Of a stretch of DNA of 64,000 nucleotides, positions 42,798 through 52,150 are shown one piece after another (within the stretch, counting starts at the first letter, position 1; every line of letters starts with the position of its first letter). A program made the position numbers and the translations under genes. The notes under the pieces were generated by a model. That model saw nothing but the letters and a program-made list of their open reading frames with translations, ran no database searches and was not told the origin of the DNA. The DNA lies in contig JAGYLH010000005.1 in the NCBI GenBank assembly GCA_018400955.1, forward strand, positions 1 through 64,000, in the 5' to 3' direction. The stretch comes from Bacteroidales bacterium (GTDB lineage: Bacteria; Bacteroidota; Bacteroidia; Bacteroidales; F082).

Positions 42798-44255
42798 TTA
42801 GAATCTTGTTCGTAAAGTGACAACGAAATTCTGACTATTGATGTCTTGCTTGGTGGCATTGGTTGTGTAATTGGCTGAGGAATAGAGATAATAGTCCTGC
42901 GACATGCTGTTGTGCACCCATGCGAAGTCCACACTGAAGTTTTGTCCGGTATATCCCAACCCAGCTGAAATACTGGTGCGGCTTCCATCGTTCAAACTAT
43001 TGGCATATGGACTGCCATACGTGGCAAATCCACCACGGAACATAATGTTTTCCACCCGCCATTCGGTACCCAACCTTAAATTGCTTGTGGTCGTATAGGC
43101 ATCCCGGATGTTTTCGTTTTCAAAGGCAAAATTGTAATCCAGGCTTCTGAGGCGCATATTTGAATAGTCCACATATTCGTAATCGGCACTTATCGTCCCG
43201 AAATTACCAAAGATGATGGCAGCACTGCCTATAGCGCGTAATGGGGTGCTAATGGTATAATTATATTCACCTGTTGGTGAGCTTTTTCGATTGAAATCAG
43301 GGCCAAGTCTGGCTTCAGTTGTTGTGTACCACTTGTCGTTCAACCCATAATAATAGGTAGGGGTGTGAACGGCTGCACCTATTCTTAGCCAATCAACCGG
43401 CCATGCAATGATACCTACCTTTAAGTTGATTCCCCAGCCGGTAGTTTCGAGCCTCTCCGTAAAGTCCCAATAATCAAATCCGGGAATGGTATCCATTATA
43501 TCTTCTTCCCTGTAAGTCGATTCCCTGAAATAGCGTGTATAGGGCAAGCCCAGTGTGGCCCCTACATAAATAAAATCGTTCAGGTTTGCTCCTCCGGCAA
43601 ACAACCATTCATTTGTCGAACCCCAGGTTTTGGATGTTTCCGATTGTCTGACGCCTCCCATAGGAACCGGGCTGTCATAATACAATAGGCCATCAATGGT
43701 GATGGTGTCGAGCAAATATACGTACCAGGCGGGATACAAATCGAAGGGAGCTTCATTTTCAATATCAGCAGGATCAATATTCCAAACTTCATCCAGGTAA
43801 ACATCTATCCGCGAATGGTCCTTATTATCACCTTGAATAAAATGCCGGTTGCCAAAATTATTTAACCGGTTCATACCAAAAGCAAACTGGTAATATTTTA
43901 AGGCACTTGTTGAAGTGGAAGATGACGGATAGGTTGAAACAATACCAAAATTGCTTAAACCTATGTTGCCGCGTGTATCGTCGCCAAACATTCCATTGTA
44001 GGATGACTCAGTTTTGCTGAAAAACAGGTCGGGCGAAAGGCTGTACTCCGATGCCCTGTACATGCCAAGCCCTGCCGGATTGGTGCTAAGGGTTGAAAAA
44101 TCGGCGCCGAGGGCCCCAAAAGCGCCACCCATAGCCATGCTGCGCGCTGTACCCTGATAGTAATATTGGGAATGACGCAGCGCATCGGTTTCGTTCTGTG
44201 CAAGCATCGCTATAGTGCTTAGCATTAAAATGAGGGTGATTTGAATCTTTTTCAT
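42798..44255 (-). CDS. OmpP1/FadL-family outer-membrane transporter
   Basis: 485 aa with a signal peptide (LSTIAMLAQ) and the family N-terminus: YYQGTARSMAMGGAFGALGADFSTLSTNPAGLGMYR, the hatch region of FadL-like channels. The remainder is a large 14-strand barrel ending NSQNFVVTLRTRF with a terminal Phe. FadL proteins pass long-chain fatty acids or other hydrophobic compounds. In Bacteroidota such genes are also called hemin receptor homologues, without proof. Substrate unknown. It lies 130 bp after the Gly/Tyr-rich lipoprotein gene, from which a terminator separates it. Confidence 0.9.
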   Translation of the reverse strand: MKKIQITLILMLSTIAMLAQNETDALRHSQYYYQGTARSMAMGGAFGALGADFSTLSTNPAGLGMYRASEYSLSPDLFFSKTESSYNGMFGDDTRGNIGLSNFGIVSTYPSSSTSTSALKYYQFAFGMNRLNNFGNRHFIQGDNKDHSRIDVYLDEVWNIDPADIENEAPFDLYPAWYVYLLDTITIDGLLYYDSPVPMGGVRQSETSKTWGSTNEWLFAGGANLNDFIYVGATLGLPYTRYFRESTYREEDIMDTIPGFDYWDFTERLETTGWGINLKVGIIAWPVDWLRIGAAVHTPTYYYGLNDKWYTTTEARLGPDFNRKSSPTGEYNYTISTPLRAIGSAAIIFGNFGTISADYEYVDYSNMRLRSLDYNFAFENENIRDAYTTTSNLRLGTEWRVENIMFRGGFATYGSPYANSLNDGSRTSISAGLGYTGQNFSVDFAWVHNSMSQDYYLYSSANYTTNATKQDINSQNFVVTLRTRF

Positions 44256-44286
44256 TTTGTAAAAATTATTTCAGTTAAGATAAAAG

Positions 44287-44336
44287 GAAACCCACATGAA
44301 GTTGGATTCCATTAAGTTAAATTGCATGTGGGTTTC
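44287..44336 (-). terminator. Terminator after the Gly/Tyr-rich lipoprotein
   Basis: Stem GAAACCCACATG/CATGTGGGTTTC (12 bp, 26-nt loop) followed on the minus strand by CTTTTATCTT. It separates the lipoprotein gene from the OmpP1 gene. Confidence 0.6.
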
Positions 44337-44386
44337 GGTTTAACGCTCAAATATCTCTCTAAATAAGCAAGAGGCAATTCCTTATA

Positions 44387-45847
44387 TTACCTGCGTCCAC
44401 CACCTTGGCTGGAGGAGCTACTGCCCCTGCTGCTTCCACTTGAGCTGCTTCCACTTGACGAGCTGCGCGAAGGTGTGCTTACTGCCGGGCTCGAGCTTCT
44501 TGTGGGTGTGCTTACACTACGTGAAGGTGTGCTCGACTGTCGGGTTTGTGTAGGTTGACTCCTCACAGTTGAAGGCTGGCTTCTGGTAGTTGACCTTGAT
44601 GGGCTTGCCGCAGGTTGCCTTTGTGTAGGTGCGCTTGGGCGTGCACTCGGTTGGCTCCTCTGCGATTGCCTGTTTTGCTCAACAGCTTGTGGCCTTACGT
44701 ATTCGTTACTCGATTTAGGCTGACGCACATTGGGCGCTGTATAGTTTTTAGGTCTTTCATACCGCTGTTCGCGTGCTTGCTGACGTGTTTCAGTAGAAGC
44801 AGGACGCTCATAGCGCTGCTTGTATTCATTGATTCTTTCAGAAGCTGCGGGCCTTGCGGCTTCCTGACGCTGCACTACAGGCCTTGTTTCAGCCTGTGTT
44901 CTGGTATTGGCTGGCCTTTCAACGCGATCCCTTGTTTGGGTTTCACCGCGCTCTGGCCTGGCACTTGCAGCTTGCCTGTTGCTTTGGTCAGGACGTGTTC
45001 CGGCTACAGATCCACGTGTGGAAGTAGCTGCTTCCTGACGGATATCAGTGTCAGAGGTACGGGCTCCTCTTGGTGAACCTACTTCTGTTGATTTGGTAAT
45101 ATTGCCCCTTGGGGAGCCACTTGGAACTGTAGTTCCTCCGCCGTAGCTGCCACGATGGCCGTAATACCTGCTGCTACCACCTGGTCTGTGGGCATCGCCA
45201 TACCAGTTGCCGTATCCTCCTCCGTCATAGTAACCGTTCCAATAGCCGTGGTTGTATCCTGCCCAGTAACTGCTCCCGTATCCCCATCTGCTACCGAATC
45301 CGTATCCATAATATCCGTATGAACCGTAATAGCCATACCAAGGATCGTAATAGCCGTAACGTGGCCATCCGTAACCGTATCCCATTGACCAGCCCATGCC
45401 ATAGGGAGATCCAAAGCCCATATACATGCTATTCATGCCACAATCAAAACATCCGGCATTGTAACCATCATAATAGTTAAAGCTGGACGATCCGCTGTGG
45501 AATCTCCTGAATCTGCTGGAATATTCCGAATCATAGTAAGTTTCGGTGGTAGTGAAGGAAGTACCGTCGGGTTCGGTTACTGTTTCGGTTTTCGTGTAAC
45601 TTGGTGAAGTGTTTTCGTAAACCGGTGTTGACACACCTTCCTCGTAATACGATTCGTAGTTGTAGTCAGCATTGCTGCTTTCGGCAGTCGCTGTGTAGGT
45701 TTGCACCGGTGCTTTGGCTACAGTAGCCTTGTCGTTACTCGATTGACCACCTCTTGTGTAATAAACATCGTCGTGTATGGTGCTGCTTGTTGAGCAGGCT
45801 GTAATAACGAAGCTTAAAACGATGGTTAAAATCTTCATGGTTTTCAT
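44387..45847 (-). CDS. Gly/Tyr-rich low-complexity lipoprotein
   Basis: Start at the ATG at 45847, 8 nt after AAGGAGG, one of the few strong Shine-Dalgarnos here; the track start is 39 bp upstream. The 486-aa protein has a lipoprotein signal (FVITACSTSS). Order: Thr/Tyr-rich segment (residues 15-110), a Gly/Tyr/Trp-rich stretch (about 130-215, with repeated YGYY and GYG), a Gln/Arg/Pro/Ala-rich region (about 250-410) and a Ser/Gly tail ending SSQGGGRR. It has one paired Cys motif (CFDCG). Such composition suggests a disordered or adhesive surface protein; I know no family and give no function. Confidence 0.78.
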   Translation of the reverse strand: MKTMKILTIVLSFVITACSTSSTIHDDVYYTRGGQSSNDKATVAKAPVQTYTATAESSNADYNYESYYEEGVSTPVYENTSPSYTKTETVTEPDGTSFTTTETYYDSEYSSRFRRFHSGSSSFNYYDGYNAGCFDCGMNSMYMGFGSPYGMGWSMGYGYGWPRYGYYDPWYGYYGSYGYYGYGFGSRWGYGSSYWAGYNHGYWNGYYDGGGYGNWYGDAHRPGGSSRYYGHRGSYGGGTTVPSGSPRGNITKSTEVGSPRGARTSDTDIRQEAATSTRGSVAGTRPDQSNRQAASARPERGETQTRDRVERPANTRTQAETRPVVQRQEAARPAASERINEYKQRYERPASTETRQQAREQRYERPKNYTAPNVRQPKSSNEYVRPQAVEQNRQSQRSQPSARPSAPTQRQPAASPSRSTTRSQPSTVRSQPTQTRQSSTPSRSVSTPTRSSSPAVSTPSRSSSSGSSSSGSSRGSSSSSQGGGRR

Positions 45848-45895
45848 TTTGTTACCCTCCTTAACATTTATGTGAATAGCTCGCATAGTTTTTCT

Positions 45896-45903
45896 TAATT
45901 TTG
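45896..45903 (+). promoter_or_regulatory. -7 box (TAATTTTG) for proS
   Basis: TAATTTTG matches the Bacteroidota -7 box and lies 45 bp before the preferred proS ATG at 45949, supporting that start over the track start at 45901. Confidence 0.5.
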
Positions 45904-45948
45904 CGTTTTATTGTTCATTTAAGATACAAATATTATACCAAAAATTCG

Positions 45949-47421
45949 ATGGCAAAAGAATTAACTAAACGCGAAGATAACTATTCTCAGTGGTACAACG
46001 ATATTGTAACGAAAGCCAATCTTGCAGAAAATTCCGCTGTAAGGGGTTGCATGGTCATAAAACCTTATGGCTATGCTATTTGGGAGCGTATGCAGGCGGC
46101 ACTGGATAAAATGTTTAAAGATACCGGACATGAAAATGCCTATTTTCCCTTGTTTATCCCCAAGTCGTTTTTCAGCAAAGAAGCGGCCCACGTTGAAGGA
46201 TTTGCCAAAGAGTGTGCTGTTGTTACGCATTATCGCTTAAAAAATGATCCCAATGGCAAGGGGATCGTTGTTGATGAAGACGCCAAACTGGAAGAGGAAT
46301 TGATCATCAGGCCTACATCCGAAACGATTATTTGGGATACTTACCGCAATTGGATACAATCTTACCGTGATCTTCCCTTGTTGATTAACCAATGGGCCAA
46401 TGTGGTGCGTTGGGAAATGCGTACACGTTTATTTTTGCGCACAGCTGAGTTCCTCTGGCAGGAGGGGCATACAGCCCATGCTACTAAACAGGAAGCATTG
46501 GCCGAAGCTGAGCAAATGCTGTATGTTTATTCTGATTTTGCCGAAAATTGGATGGCCGTGCCGGTTTTGAGGGGTGTAAAATCGCCCAATGAACGTTTTG
46601 CAGGTGCTGTTGAAACCTATTGCATCGAAGCCTTGATGCAGGATGGCAAGGCTTTGCAAGCTGGCACTTCCCATTTTTTAGGGCAAAATTTCGCAAAGGC
46701 TTTTGACGTTAAGTTTTTAAATCGCGAAAACAAGCAGGATTATGTTTGGGCCACTTCCTGGGGGGTGTCCACCCGATTGATGGGAGCTCTTGTTATGGCC
46801 CATTCTGACGATAATGGCTTGGTGTTGCCCCCAAAACTTGCGCCAGTTCAGGTGGTTATTGTTCCAATTTATAAAAATCAGGAACAGTTGGATGCCATTT
46901 CTGAAAAAGTAGCTGAAATAAAAAGCCTATTGGAAGCACGCAATATTCGTGTTAAGTTTGATGCGCGTGACACGCACAAGCCCGGCTTTAAGTTTGCCGA
47001 GTGGGAGTTTAAAGGGGTCCCGGTAAGATTAGCCATAGGCCCTCGCGACCTGGAGCAGGAAACGGTTGAAGTAGCCCGAAGGGATACCCTGGAGAAAGAA
47101 ACACTTTATATCAAAAACCTTGACCAGAAAATTTTGAACCTGCTCGACCAAATTCAGAAAAATTTGTATCAGAAGGCCTTGGACTTCAGAAACCTGAATA
47201 CGCATAAGATTGACAGTTGGGATGATTTTCTGGTGCAAATCGAAAAAGGTGGTTTTTTACTCGCCCATTGGGATGGAACCGCTGAAACTGAGCAGAAAAT
47301 TAAAGAGGAAACGAAAGCTACCATCCGTTTGATTCCTATTGAGGAAAGCCCGAAGGAAGGCAAGTGCATCTATTCCGGTGAGCCCTCCGCTCAAAGGGTT
47401 TATTTTGCCAGAGCCTATTGA
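45949..47421 (+). CDS. proS: Prolyl-tRNA synthetase, archaeal/eukaryotic-type
   Basis: The ATG at 45949 gives [20 protein letters not shown] (490 aa). Class II motifs: [10 protein letters not shown], then [36 protein letters not shown] (motif 2), and the anticodon-binding half [15 protein letters not shown] plus the C-terminal zinc-like domain. It lacks the editing insertion domain of the bacterial type, so it is the short ProRS type 3 found in Bacteroidota and archaea. It charges tRNA-Pro in the cytoplasm. Confidence 0.95.
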   Translation: MAKELTKREDNYSQWYNDIVTKANLAENSAVRGCMVIKPYGYAIWERMQAALDKMFKDTGHENAYFPLFIPKSFFSKEAAHVEGFAKECAVVTHYRLKNDPNGKGIVVDEDAKLEEELIIRPTSETIIWDTYRNWIQSYRDLPLLINQWANVVRWEMRTRLFLRTAEFLWQEGHTAHATKQEALAEAEQMLYVYSDFAENWMAVPVLRGVKSPNERFAGAVETYCIEALMQDGKALQAGTSHFLGQNFAKAFDVKFLNRENKQDYVWATSWGVSTRLMGALVMAHSDDNGLVLPPKLAPVQVVIVPIYKNQEQLDAISEKVAEIKSLLEARNIRVKFDARDTHKPGFKFAEWEFKGVPVRLAIGPRDLEQETVEVARRDTLEKETLYIKNLDQKILNLLDQIQKNLYQKALDFRNLNTHKIDSWDDFLVQIEKGGFLLAHWDGTAETEQKIKEETKATIRLIPIEESPKEGKCIYSGEPSAQRVYFARAY

Positions 47422-47487
47422 TTTTTTCTGTCAAATAATTTTTTTGCCCGCTATCTTTGAGTAGGATGCCATGTAGTTTTCAGGTAA

Positions 47488-48318
47488 TTATTCCATTCTG
47501 ATTAATTGGCCTGTACCATTAGGTGTTAAATTTATGTTGGGGTCGCCTTTGTAATATACATTGCCTGAATAAGATATTGTTACACCCAAATGGACATTGG
47601 CATGTACATAAGTGTCGTTTGTGCTTTGGTTGTTCATATAAACAAACTGGGAGAATAGTTCGTCAGTGCGTATTGGGCCATAGCTGGCCTGGTAAATATA
47701 ACTGACACCTGATTGTCCCTGGGCAAAAATTTCCGCACTGCCGTAATGAAATGATATAAAACTTGTTTTGGTATTCAGCAGCAAGTCAATCCTGCCGCTG
47801 CCTTCATATACATCAAGCCTGAAGGTGTCGGCCCTTAGCGTATCGCTGAAGTTGATGTTTCCAACCGACCTGTATTCGAGATGCTTCAAATCGTGATAAT
47901 AGATGTTGGCTGTTATGGGTGTTTCAAAGCTTCTGACCCAATTACATTGGTTTTCATTGGTAATTACCAATCGGTCCAGGCTGTCGATTGAGCCAGGATT
48001 AAGACTGTCGCCAGGGATACGAAGCACAAACTTTTCATTTTCAACTTTTATTTTTGGCAATAAATTACGGCCTGCTGATACCTCCACTCCAACATCATCA
48101 GGATTGTCAACATATTGAAAAGTAATATCGATATTATCAGTGGCCAATACAGCCTGAAAATGCTCGGTTGGGCGCATTTCAGCTTTGATTTCACCGGTCG
48201 ATTTTATGCATCCAACAGGGTCTTTTGTGCACGAGGCTGATGCCAGCAGCACAAGCAAGGACAAGAGCCATTTTGCTTTTGCCAAGTAGTGTAGGTAAGT
48301 CCTTAGTGTGCTTTGCAT
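47488..48318 (-). CDS. DUF2807 (GIN-domain) lipoprotein
   Basis: 276 aa. A membrane segment ending in LASASCTKDP is a lipobox, so this is a lipoprotein. The body shows the GIN/DUF2807 pattern of right-handed beta helix strands (FQAVLATDNIDITFQYVDNPD, VGVEVSAGRNLLPKIKVENEKFVLRI, LEYRSVGNINFSDTLRADTFRLDVYEGSGRIDLLL). These proteins are common in Bacteroidota; they are annotated as adhesin-like heads but function is unproven. It follows the deacylase-like gene by 21 bp on the same strand. Confidence 0.85.
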   Translation of the reverse strand: MQSTLRTYLHYLAKAKWLLSLLVLLASASCTKDPVGCIKSTGEIKAEMRPTEHFQAVLATDNIDITFQYVDNPDDVGVEVSAGRNLLPKIKVENEKFVLRIPGDSLNPGSIDSLDRLVITNENQCNWVRSFETPITANIYYHDLKHLEYRSVGNINFSDTLRADTFRLDVYEGSGRIDLLLNTKTSFISFHYGSAEIFAQGQSGVSYIYQASYGPIRTDELFSQFVYMNNQSTNDTYVHANVHLGVTISYSGNVYYKGDPNINLTPNGTGQLIRME

Positions 48319-48339
48319 TAATTCCCTAAGTTTAAGAGG

Positions 48340-49488
48340 CTAATAATATTTAAAATCAAAACGATAGCCAAGTCCGAAACCAATATAATCGGCGCGTCCC
48401 AAATGGGCTGTTAGCGTAATGGAGCCATATATATTTTCGTTGAAGTAGCGTTTAAGGCCTATTTTCTGGTAGATATTTCCTCTGGAATTTTCGAGACCTC
48501 CCAAGTGCGAACCCAATTGAAAAACGAATGAAGTTTGCGACATCACCATTTCGTAAATAGCAGATATTCCTGGCTTTACAATTTGCCAATTACTCTCATA
48601 ATCAATATTTTTTCGCTTAAGCTGTGCGGGATGGGATGCATCATAGCTGGCGTCAATACCCAAACCAAATTTTCCTTTCAACGAAATCGGCTTCATGAAA
48701 TTGACTGACATATGGTACACCATAAAACTCTCGCCCAATTGTTGGGTCATGTCCTTATAACCAACTGCCAGCGTCGGTTCAATGGAGAACCATCTTTTAC
48801 CATCAAACTCAAAAAGGTATAGCTCGGGCAATAGTTTTCTGTCCAGATAGGGGTTGGGTTTGCTCAAAAAGGACGAGAGTCCGATAGAAAAAGAAGGGAT
48901 ATTGATGCCAATGTTTGGGGTCTTCATGGATCCATTAGAAAAGTGTGTCAATCCTGCTGATGCCGTTAAAGTTATAAAATCGCTTAGCCGATAACGGTAA
49001 TTAAAATGAAGGCTTATGATAACGTTTAGGTTCGACCCAATGGCAAAATTTCTGTGATTTTCACGTGGCTCAAACTTGTTTGTCAGATAAGCCAATCCAA
49101 GTCCGACGCGAAAATTAAGGCTGTGCTGAATCTCCTTATTCAATGGAAAATTGATAAAAGGAAACAACGCATAGGATTCGCCCATCTCTTCCATACTACC
49201 CATTGGCGAGTACCATGCGCCAATTCCAACAAAGGGGTAACTATACAAGGCTTCCCACATATCTTCTCCAAAGGTAGCCCGCTGAAAAAGCAACTCATAG
49301 GCTGGAAAATGGCTGTTAAACCTTTCCATTTCCAGGTGATGCTGTGCGAAAAAACCATAGTGTATATTGCCTTCGAGCTGAAAATTATAGGATGATAAAG
49401 GCGGGCCGGGTTGCGTCTTTGCTGTTGCCACAAAACCTACGATAAACAATAGGGCAATTAGGTAACTGATGTAATTCGTTTTCGGCAT
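48340..49488 (-). CDS. Acyloxyacyl hydrolase / PagL-like lipid A deacylase
   Basis: 382 aa with a signal peptide (IVGFVATAKTQPG). The barrel contains LTASAGLTHFSNGSMKTPNIGINIPSFSIGL, which resembles the PagL active-site region (His and Ser side by side with a following Asn, HxSN). The rest is strands typical of an outer-membrane barrel, ending DYIGFGLGYRFDFKYY. PagL-type enzymes remove a 3-O acyl chain from lipid A; the exact bond here is unverified. lpxH and lpxK are encoded 11 kb away. Confidence 0.75.
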   Translation of the reverse strand: MPKTNYISYLIALLFIVGFVATAKTQPGPPLSSYNFQLEGNIHYGFFAQHHLEMERFNSHFPAYELLFQRATFGEDMWEALYSYPFVGIGAWYSPMGSMEEMGESYALFPFINFPLNKEIQHSLNFRVGLGLAYLTNKFEPRENHRNFAIGSNLNVIISLHFNYRYRLSDFITLTASAGLTHFSNGSMKTPNIGINIPSFSIGLSSFLSKPNPYLDRKLLPELYLFEFDGKRWFSIEPTLAVGYKDMTQQLGESFMVYHMSVNFMKPISLKGKFGLGIDASYDASHPAQLKRKNIDYESNWQIVKPGISAIYEMVMSQTSFVFQLGSHLGGLENSRGNIYQKIGLKRYFNENIYGSITLTAHLGRADYIGFGLGYRFDFKYY

Positions 49489-49795
49489 GGCTTGGGCAAG
49501 TGACCGGCAAAAGTAGTAATTAATGGATTTGGGTCATCTGCTTAGGTATTGTTTAGTGTTCGTATAGTTTCAGAGCACCTGAATCTGATTAATTTCATGT
49601 CCCATTTGGCAAACCGTTCAATGAAAAACCATGTTGAAAAAATGAATGTTGTTGTTGCCATACTGAAAAAAGCGTTTTCTTTGTGTTTCATGGATTTAAT
49701 GCCTGTGGAGGTCGAGAAGTTGCTATCTGCTCCTTTACCAGGATCGCCCCATGATATAGACAATCGTAAGTTGTTATTAAGTAACACTATGCCTT
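49489..49795. other. Intergenic region with a minus-strand promoter
   Basis: 307 bp between divergent genes. TACTTTTG on the minus strand (49508-49515) lies 19 bp before the ATG of the deacylase-like gene. Overlapping track ORFs on both strands (49542-49803) look random and carry no recognisable feature. Confidence 0.4.
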
Positions 49796-50257
49796 ATGTT
49801 TAAAATACTATCGATAGGATTTCTTTTGTGCTTTCTTGCTTTGGCGGCGAATGCACAGCAAACCAACCCCAATTATGATGCTGCGCTTGCGCAGCAATTA
49901 CAGGCCGACGTTTATGGAATGAAAATGTATGTGTTGGCCATTCTTAAAACCGGTGATGTCGAGATTGAAGATAAAGCCATACGCGACAGCTTGTTTGCCG
50001 GCCATATGCAAAATATAAGACAACTCGTGGATGACGGCAAAATGATAGTGGCAGGGCCTTTGATGAAAAATGACAAGGCTTATCGTGGCCTGTTTATTTT
50101 GAATGTAGCGAGCATTGATGAAGCTGATTCATTGGTAAATACTGATCCGGCCATTCGATCAAGGCTTCTTCTAGCAGATTTGTATCAATGGTATGGCTCA
50201 GCAGCTTTGCCCCTTTATCTCGATGCCTCAGATCAGATTTGGCTAAAACAGCCCTAA
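49796..50257 (+). CDS. Exported YciI-like protein
   Basis: 153 aa with a signal peptide (FLLCFLALAANAQQ). The mature part has the YciI pattern: KMYVLAILKTGDVE, then FAGHMQNIRQLVDDGKMIVAGPLMKNDKAYRGLFILNVASIDEADSLVNTDPAI, with the conserved His-Asp-like positions of the ferredoxin-like fold. YciI proteins are usually cytoplasmic, so an exported version is a little unusual. Function unknown. It is monocistronic. Confidence 0.83.
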   Translation: MFKILSIGFLLCFLALAANAQQTNPNYDAALAQQLQADVYGMKMYVLAILKTGDVEIEDKAIRDSLFAGHMQNIRQLVDDGKMIVAGPLMKNDKAYRGLFILNVASIDEADSLVNTDPAIRSRLLLADLYQWYGSAALPLYLDASDQIWLKQP

Positions 50258-50621
50258 AAAAAGACCGCCAGGGATGAACCCCGGCGGAATTTGAAACACA
50301 TCAGATGATGAAAAACTGTCTTTCAGTATTTTTGTCCCTTCTAAAAGGAACTGCGGTTTTAACCTTTAAAATTTTGCCCCCAAGCGTATTTTTCTAACCG
50401 AAAGTCTTGGCCTGTCATATGTGTTTTAATCAACATTACAAATCCAAGGCCAGAAATGTAAGAATCAGAAAATGAAGGGTTTTGTATTATCCCAAAATAA
50501 AGTATCGTCTAATTATGGGACATATCGTGATAGAACGGGAAATTGGGAACGGGCCCAACACAAACTTAAACGGTGGAATCGGCCTCAAGTTCAAAAGATT
50601 TTCAAACACTATTTTAACCAA
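50258..50621. other. Non-coding region with a GC hairpin
   Basis: 364 bp between convergent genes. CCGCCAGGG and CCCCGGCGG (50265-50287) pair as a hairpin that on the minus strand is followed by TTTTTTT, so it may end transcripts from the plug gene, although 335 bp away. Nothing else was recognised. Confidence 0.4.
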
Positions 50622-51902
50622 CTATTGGTGCGCCACAAGCGAATGGTAACCAATAAGCTGATCATAACTGGTGCCTGGCCTACGGTAAAAAACCATGATG
50701 GTGTATTCATTTTGGGTTTCCCAGTGGTCGCCTTCAATAAGTGTGATATCCGCTACAGTTTCGCCCCTTTCCAATATGCCGTACAAATAATTATAATAGC
50801 CTTGCTTCAGAAACAGGGATGCCTCGTAACCCTTCAGTCTGTAATTGTAGTTCATCCGGCTTTTAACATCAAGCCTAAAATCGTTCAATGCACCTATAAT
50901 ATAAAGATCACCATGGGTTAGGGGGGCTGGATATTTCAGGAAAAACTCAACCCAGGCATAATCTCCCTCAATATCAGTTATTTGTTCAGTGCGTGCCTGA
51001 ATATATTTTTTGCCGTGCAGATCCGGTTCTGTCACATAGCTGCTAAAGGTCCGGCTTTCATCGGGCCATAGCCTGACTTCGTAATGTTCATTTTGCATAA
51101 AAATGGCCTGAATGCGCTCCGACTGGTATTTAAAGCTTTTCATGTCGAAATTGCGGAATTGGTTGCCCCCGTCAAAAACTGTTTCCTCTGTATATTCATA
51201 GGTGAGTTTGTCGCCATAAATATGACTTGGTTTTAAGTTATAGATGGCATTGTCATCGCGGCCATTCTGCTTTATTACCAGCTTGATGGATTCATTCGGG
51301 TTCAAGTTAAAAACCCCTTCATAGCGCACCTCCACATCAAGTTGGTGTTTCTTGGTGGCATAAGCCGGGTTACGAGGCCGTTGGGCTACCCGTGCGACAA
51401 TACCAGCCTTTTGTTCTACAACCTGAAAACGACGTGTAAGCAGTATTTTATCTTCGCTCATATCCTGGTCGTACACCACCAAAAGGTAATTGCCGGATAA
51501 GATGGGAATCAGGTTATTTGAAGGGAATTCAAGCCTGTAATGGATGTAAGGGGTTAGTGTGTTGACCGAAAAACGGTAATCCCTGATTTCATCTTCATGA
51601 TATCCATTAATATACTGAGAGGGCTGCAGTTCGGAGGGCTCCCAATTGTGACTGCAATGAATGATGGTGTATTGGAAAACCGAGGCAAGGTCACCAAGCA
51701 GGTCAAATGAAAGTAAAAGCTTTTCAGGTTCGCGCAAATCAAAAACAGGATCGAGCAATTGCTCACCAAAAGGATGAAACAAAACAGTTTGCACCTGCTC
51801 ATTGTATTGCTTATTTTCGAAATCGAAAGGATAATTATGGGCTACCGTTGCCATATGGAGCAATATGACAAACGATACTGGAAGGATTTTCAATTTCATC
51901 AT
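50622..51902 (-). CDS. Type IX secretion plug-domain protein (DUF5103)
   Basis: 426 aa, signal peptide (ILLHMATVAH), then a two-part beta-rich protein. N-terminal part: QVQTVLFHPFGEQLLDPVFDLREPEKLLLSFDLLGD, WEPSELQPSQYINGYHEDEI and PYIHYRLEFPS; these are typical of the DUF5103 family, now described as the T9SS plug-protein domain (Pfam T9SS_plug). C-terminal part: GDLYIIGALNDFRL and QGYYNYLYGI. In characterised T9SS, Plug seals the SprA channel. Being away from other por genes is normal. The family assignment is from memory of the sequence pattern. Confidence 0.78.
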   Translation of the reverse strand: MMKLKILPVSFVILLHMATVAHNYPFDFENKQYNEQVQTVLFHPFGEQLLDPVFDLREPEKLLLSFDLLGDLASVFQYTIIHCSHNWEPSELQPSQYINGYHEDEIRDYRFSVNTLTPYIHYRLEFPSNNLIPILSGNYLLVVYDQDMSEDKILLTRRFQVVEQKAGIVARVAQRPRNPAYATKKHQLDVEVRYEGVFNLNPNESIKLVIKQNGRDDNAIYNLKPSHIYGDKLTYEYTEETVFDGGNQFRNFDMKSFKYQSERIQAIFMQNEHYEVRLWPDESRTFSSYVTEPDLHGKKYIQARTEQITDIEGDYAWVEFFLKYPAPLTHGDLYIIGALNDFRLDVKSRMNYNYRLKGYEASLFLKQGYYNYLYGILERGETVADITLIEGDHWETQNEYTIMVFYRRPGTSYDQLIGYHSLVAHQ

Positions 51903-51951
51903 TGGTTCTGTAATTTGGTTAACCTTGTCATTTTATCAACTTAGAACAATA

Positions 51952-51959
51952 CAAATATA
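51952..51959 (-). promoter_or_regulatory. -7 box (TATATTTG) for the plug gene
   Basis: TATATTTG on the minus strand lies 50 bp before the ATG at 51902, in the interval shared with the divergent nqr operon. No -33 box was evident. Confidence 0.45.
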
Positions 51960-52018
51960 GTGCAAAACCCGGGCCATAATCCTCTTTCCGGTTAAATAAG
52001 TGCGATGAGAATAATTAA

Positions 52019-52038
52019 AAGTTGATATAGATCAACTT
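52019..52038. promoter_or_regulatory. Perfect FNR/CRP-type site upstream of nqr
   Basis: AAGTTGATATAGATCAACTT is a perfect palindrome with 8-bp arms, and its core TTGAT-ATAG-ATCAA equals the textbook FNR half-site arrangement. It lies 113 bp before the nqrA ATG and 117 bp before the divergent plug gene. No FNR/DNR regulator is encoded in the window. The site may act on either side. Confidence 0.7.
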
Positions 52039-52150
52039 AATATTTGATGCAGTTCTTGGGTTGGAGCCTGTGTTTTTGAATCAAAGAGGTTTTTTTAAAC
52101 ATAATTAATTCGTTTCTTTGCATCTTATTTAAATATGAATGAAGGTAGAT

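Noticed and set aside
44615-45414. Cys/Leu-rich and Asp/Thr-rich ORFs overlapping the Gly/Tyr-rich lipoprotein
   Set aside because: They are out-of-phase shadows of repetitive low-complexity coding DNA.
49549-49803. 84-aa plus-strand ORF before the YciI gene
   Set aside because: No recognisable domain, equally long ORF on the opposite strand, and it overlaps the start of the YciI-like gene.
50472-50921. 149-aa plus-strand ORF
   Set aside because: Its second half is antisense to the plug-domain gene; the first half lies in intergenic DNA with no features.
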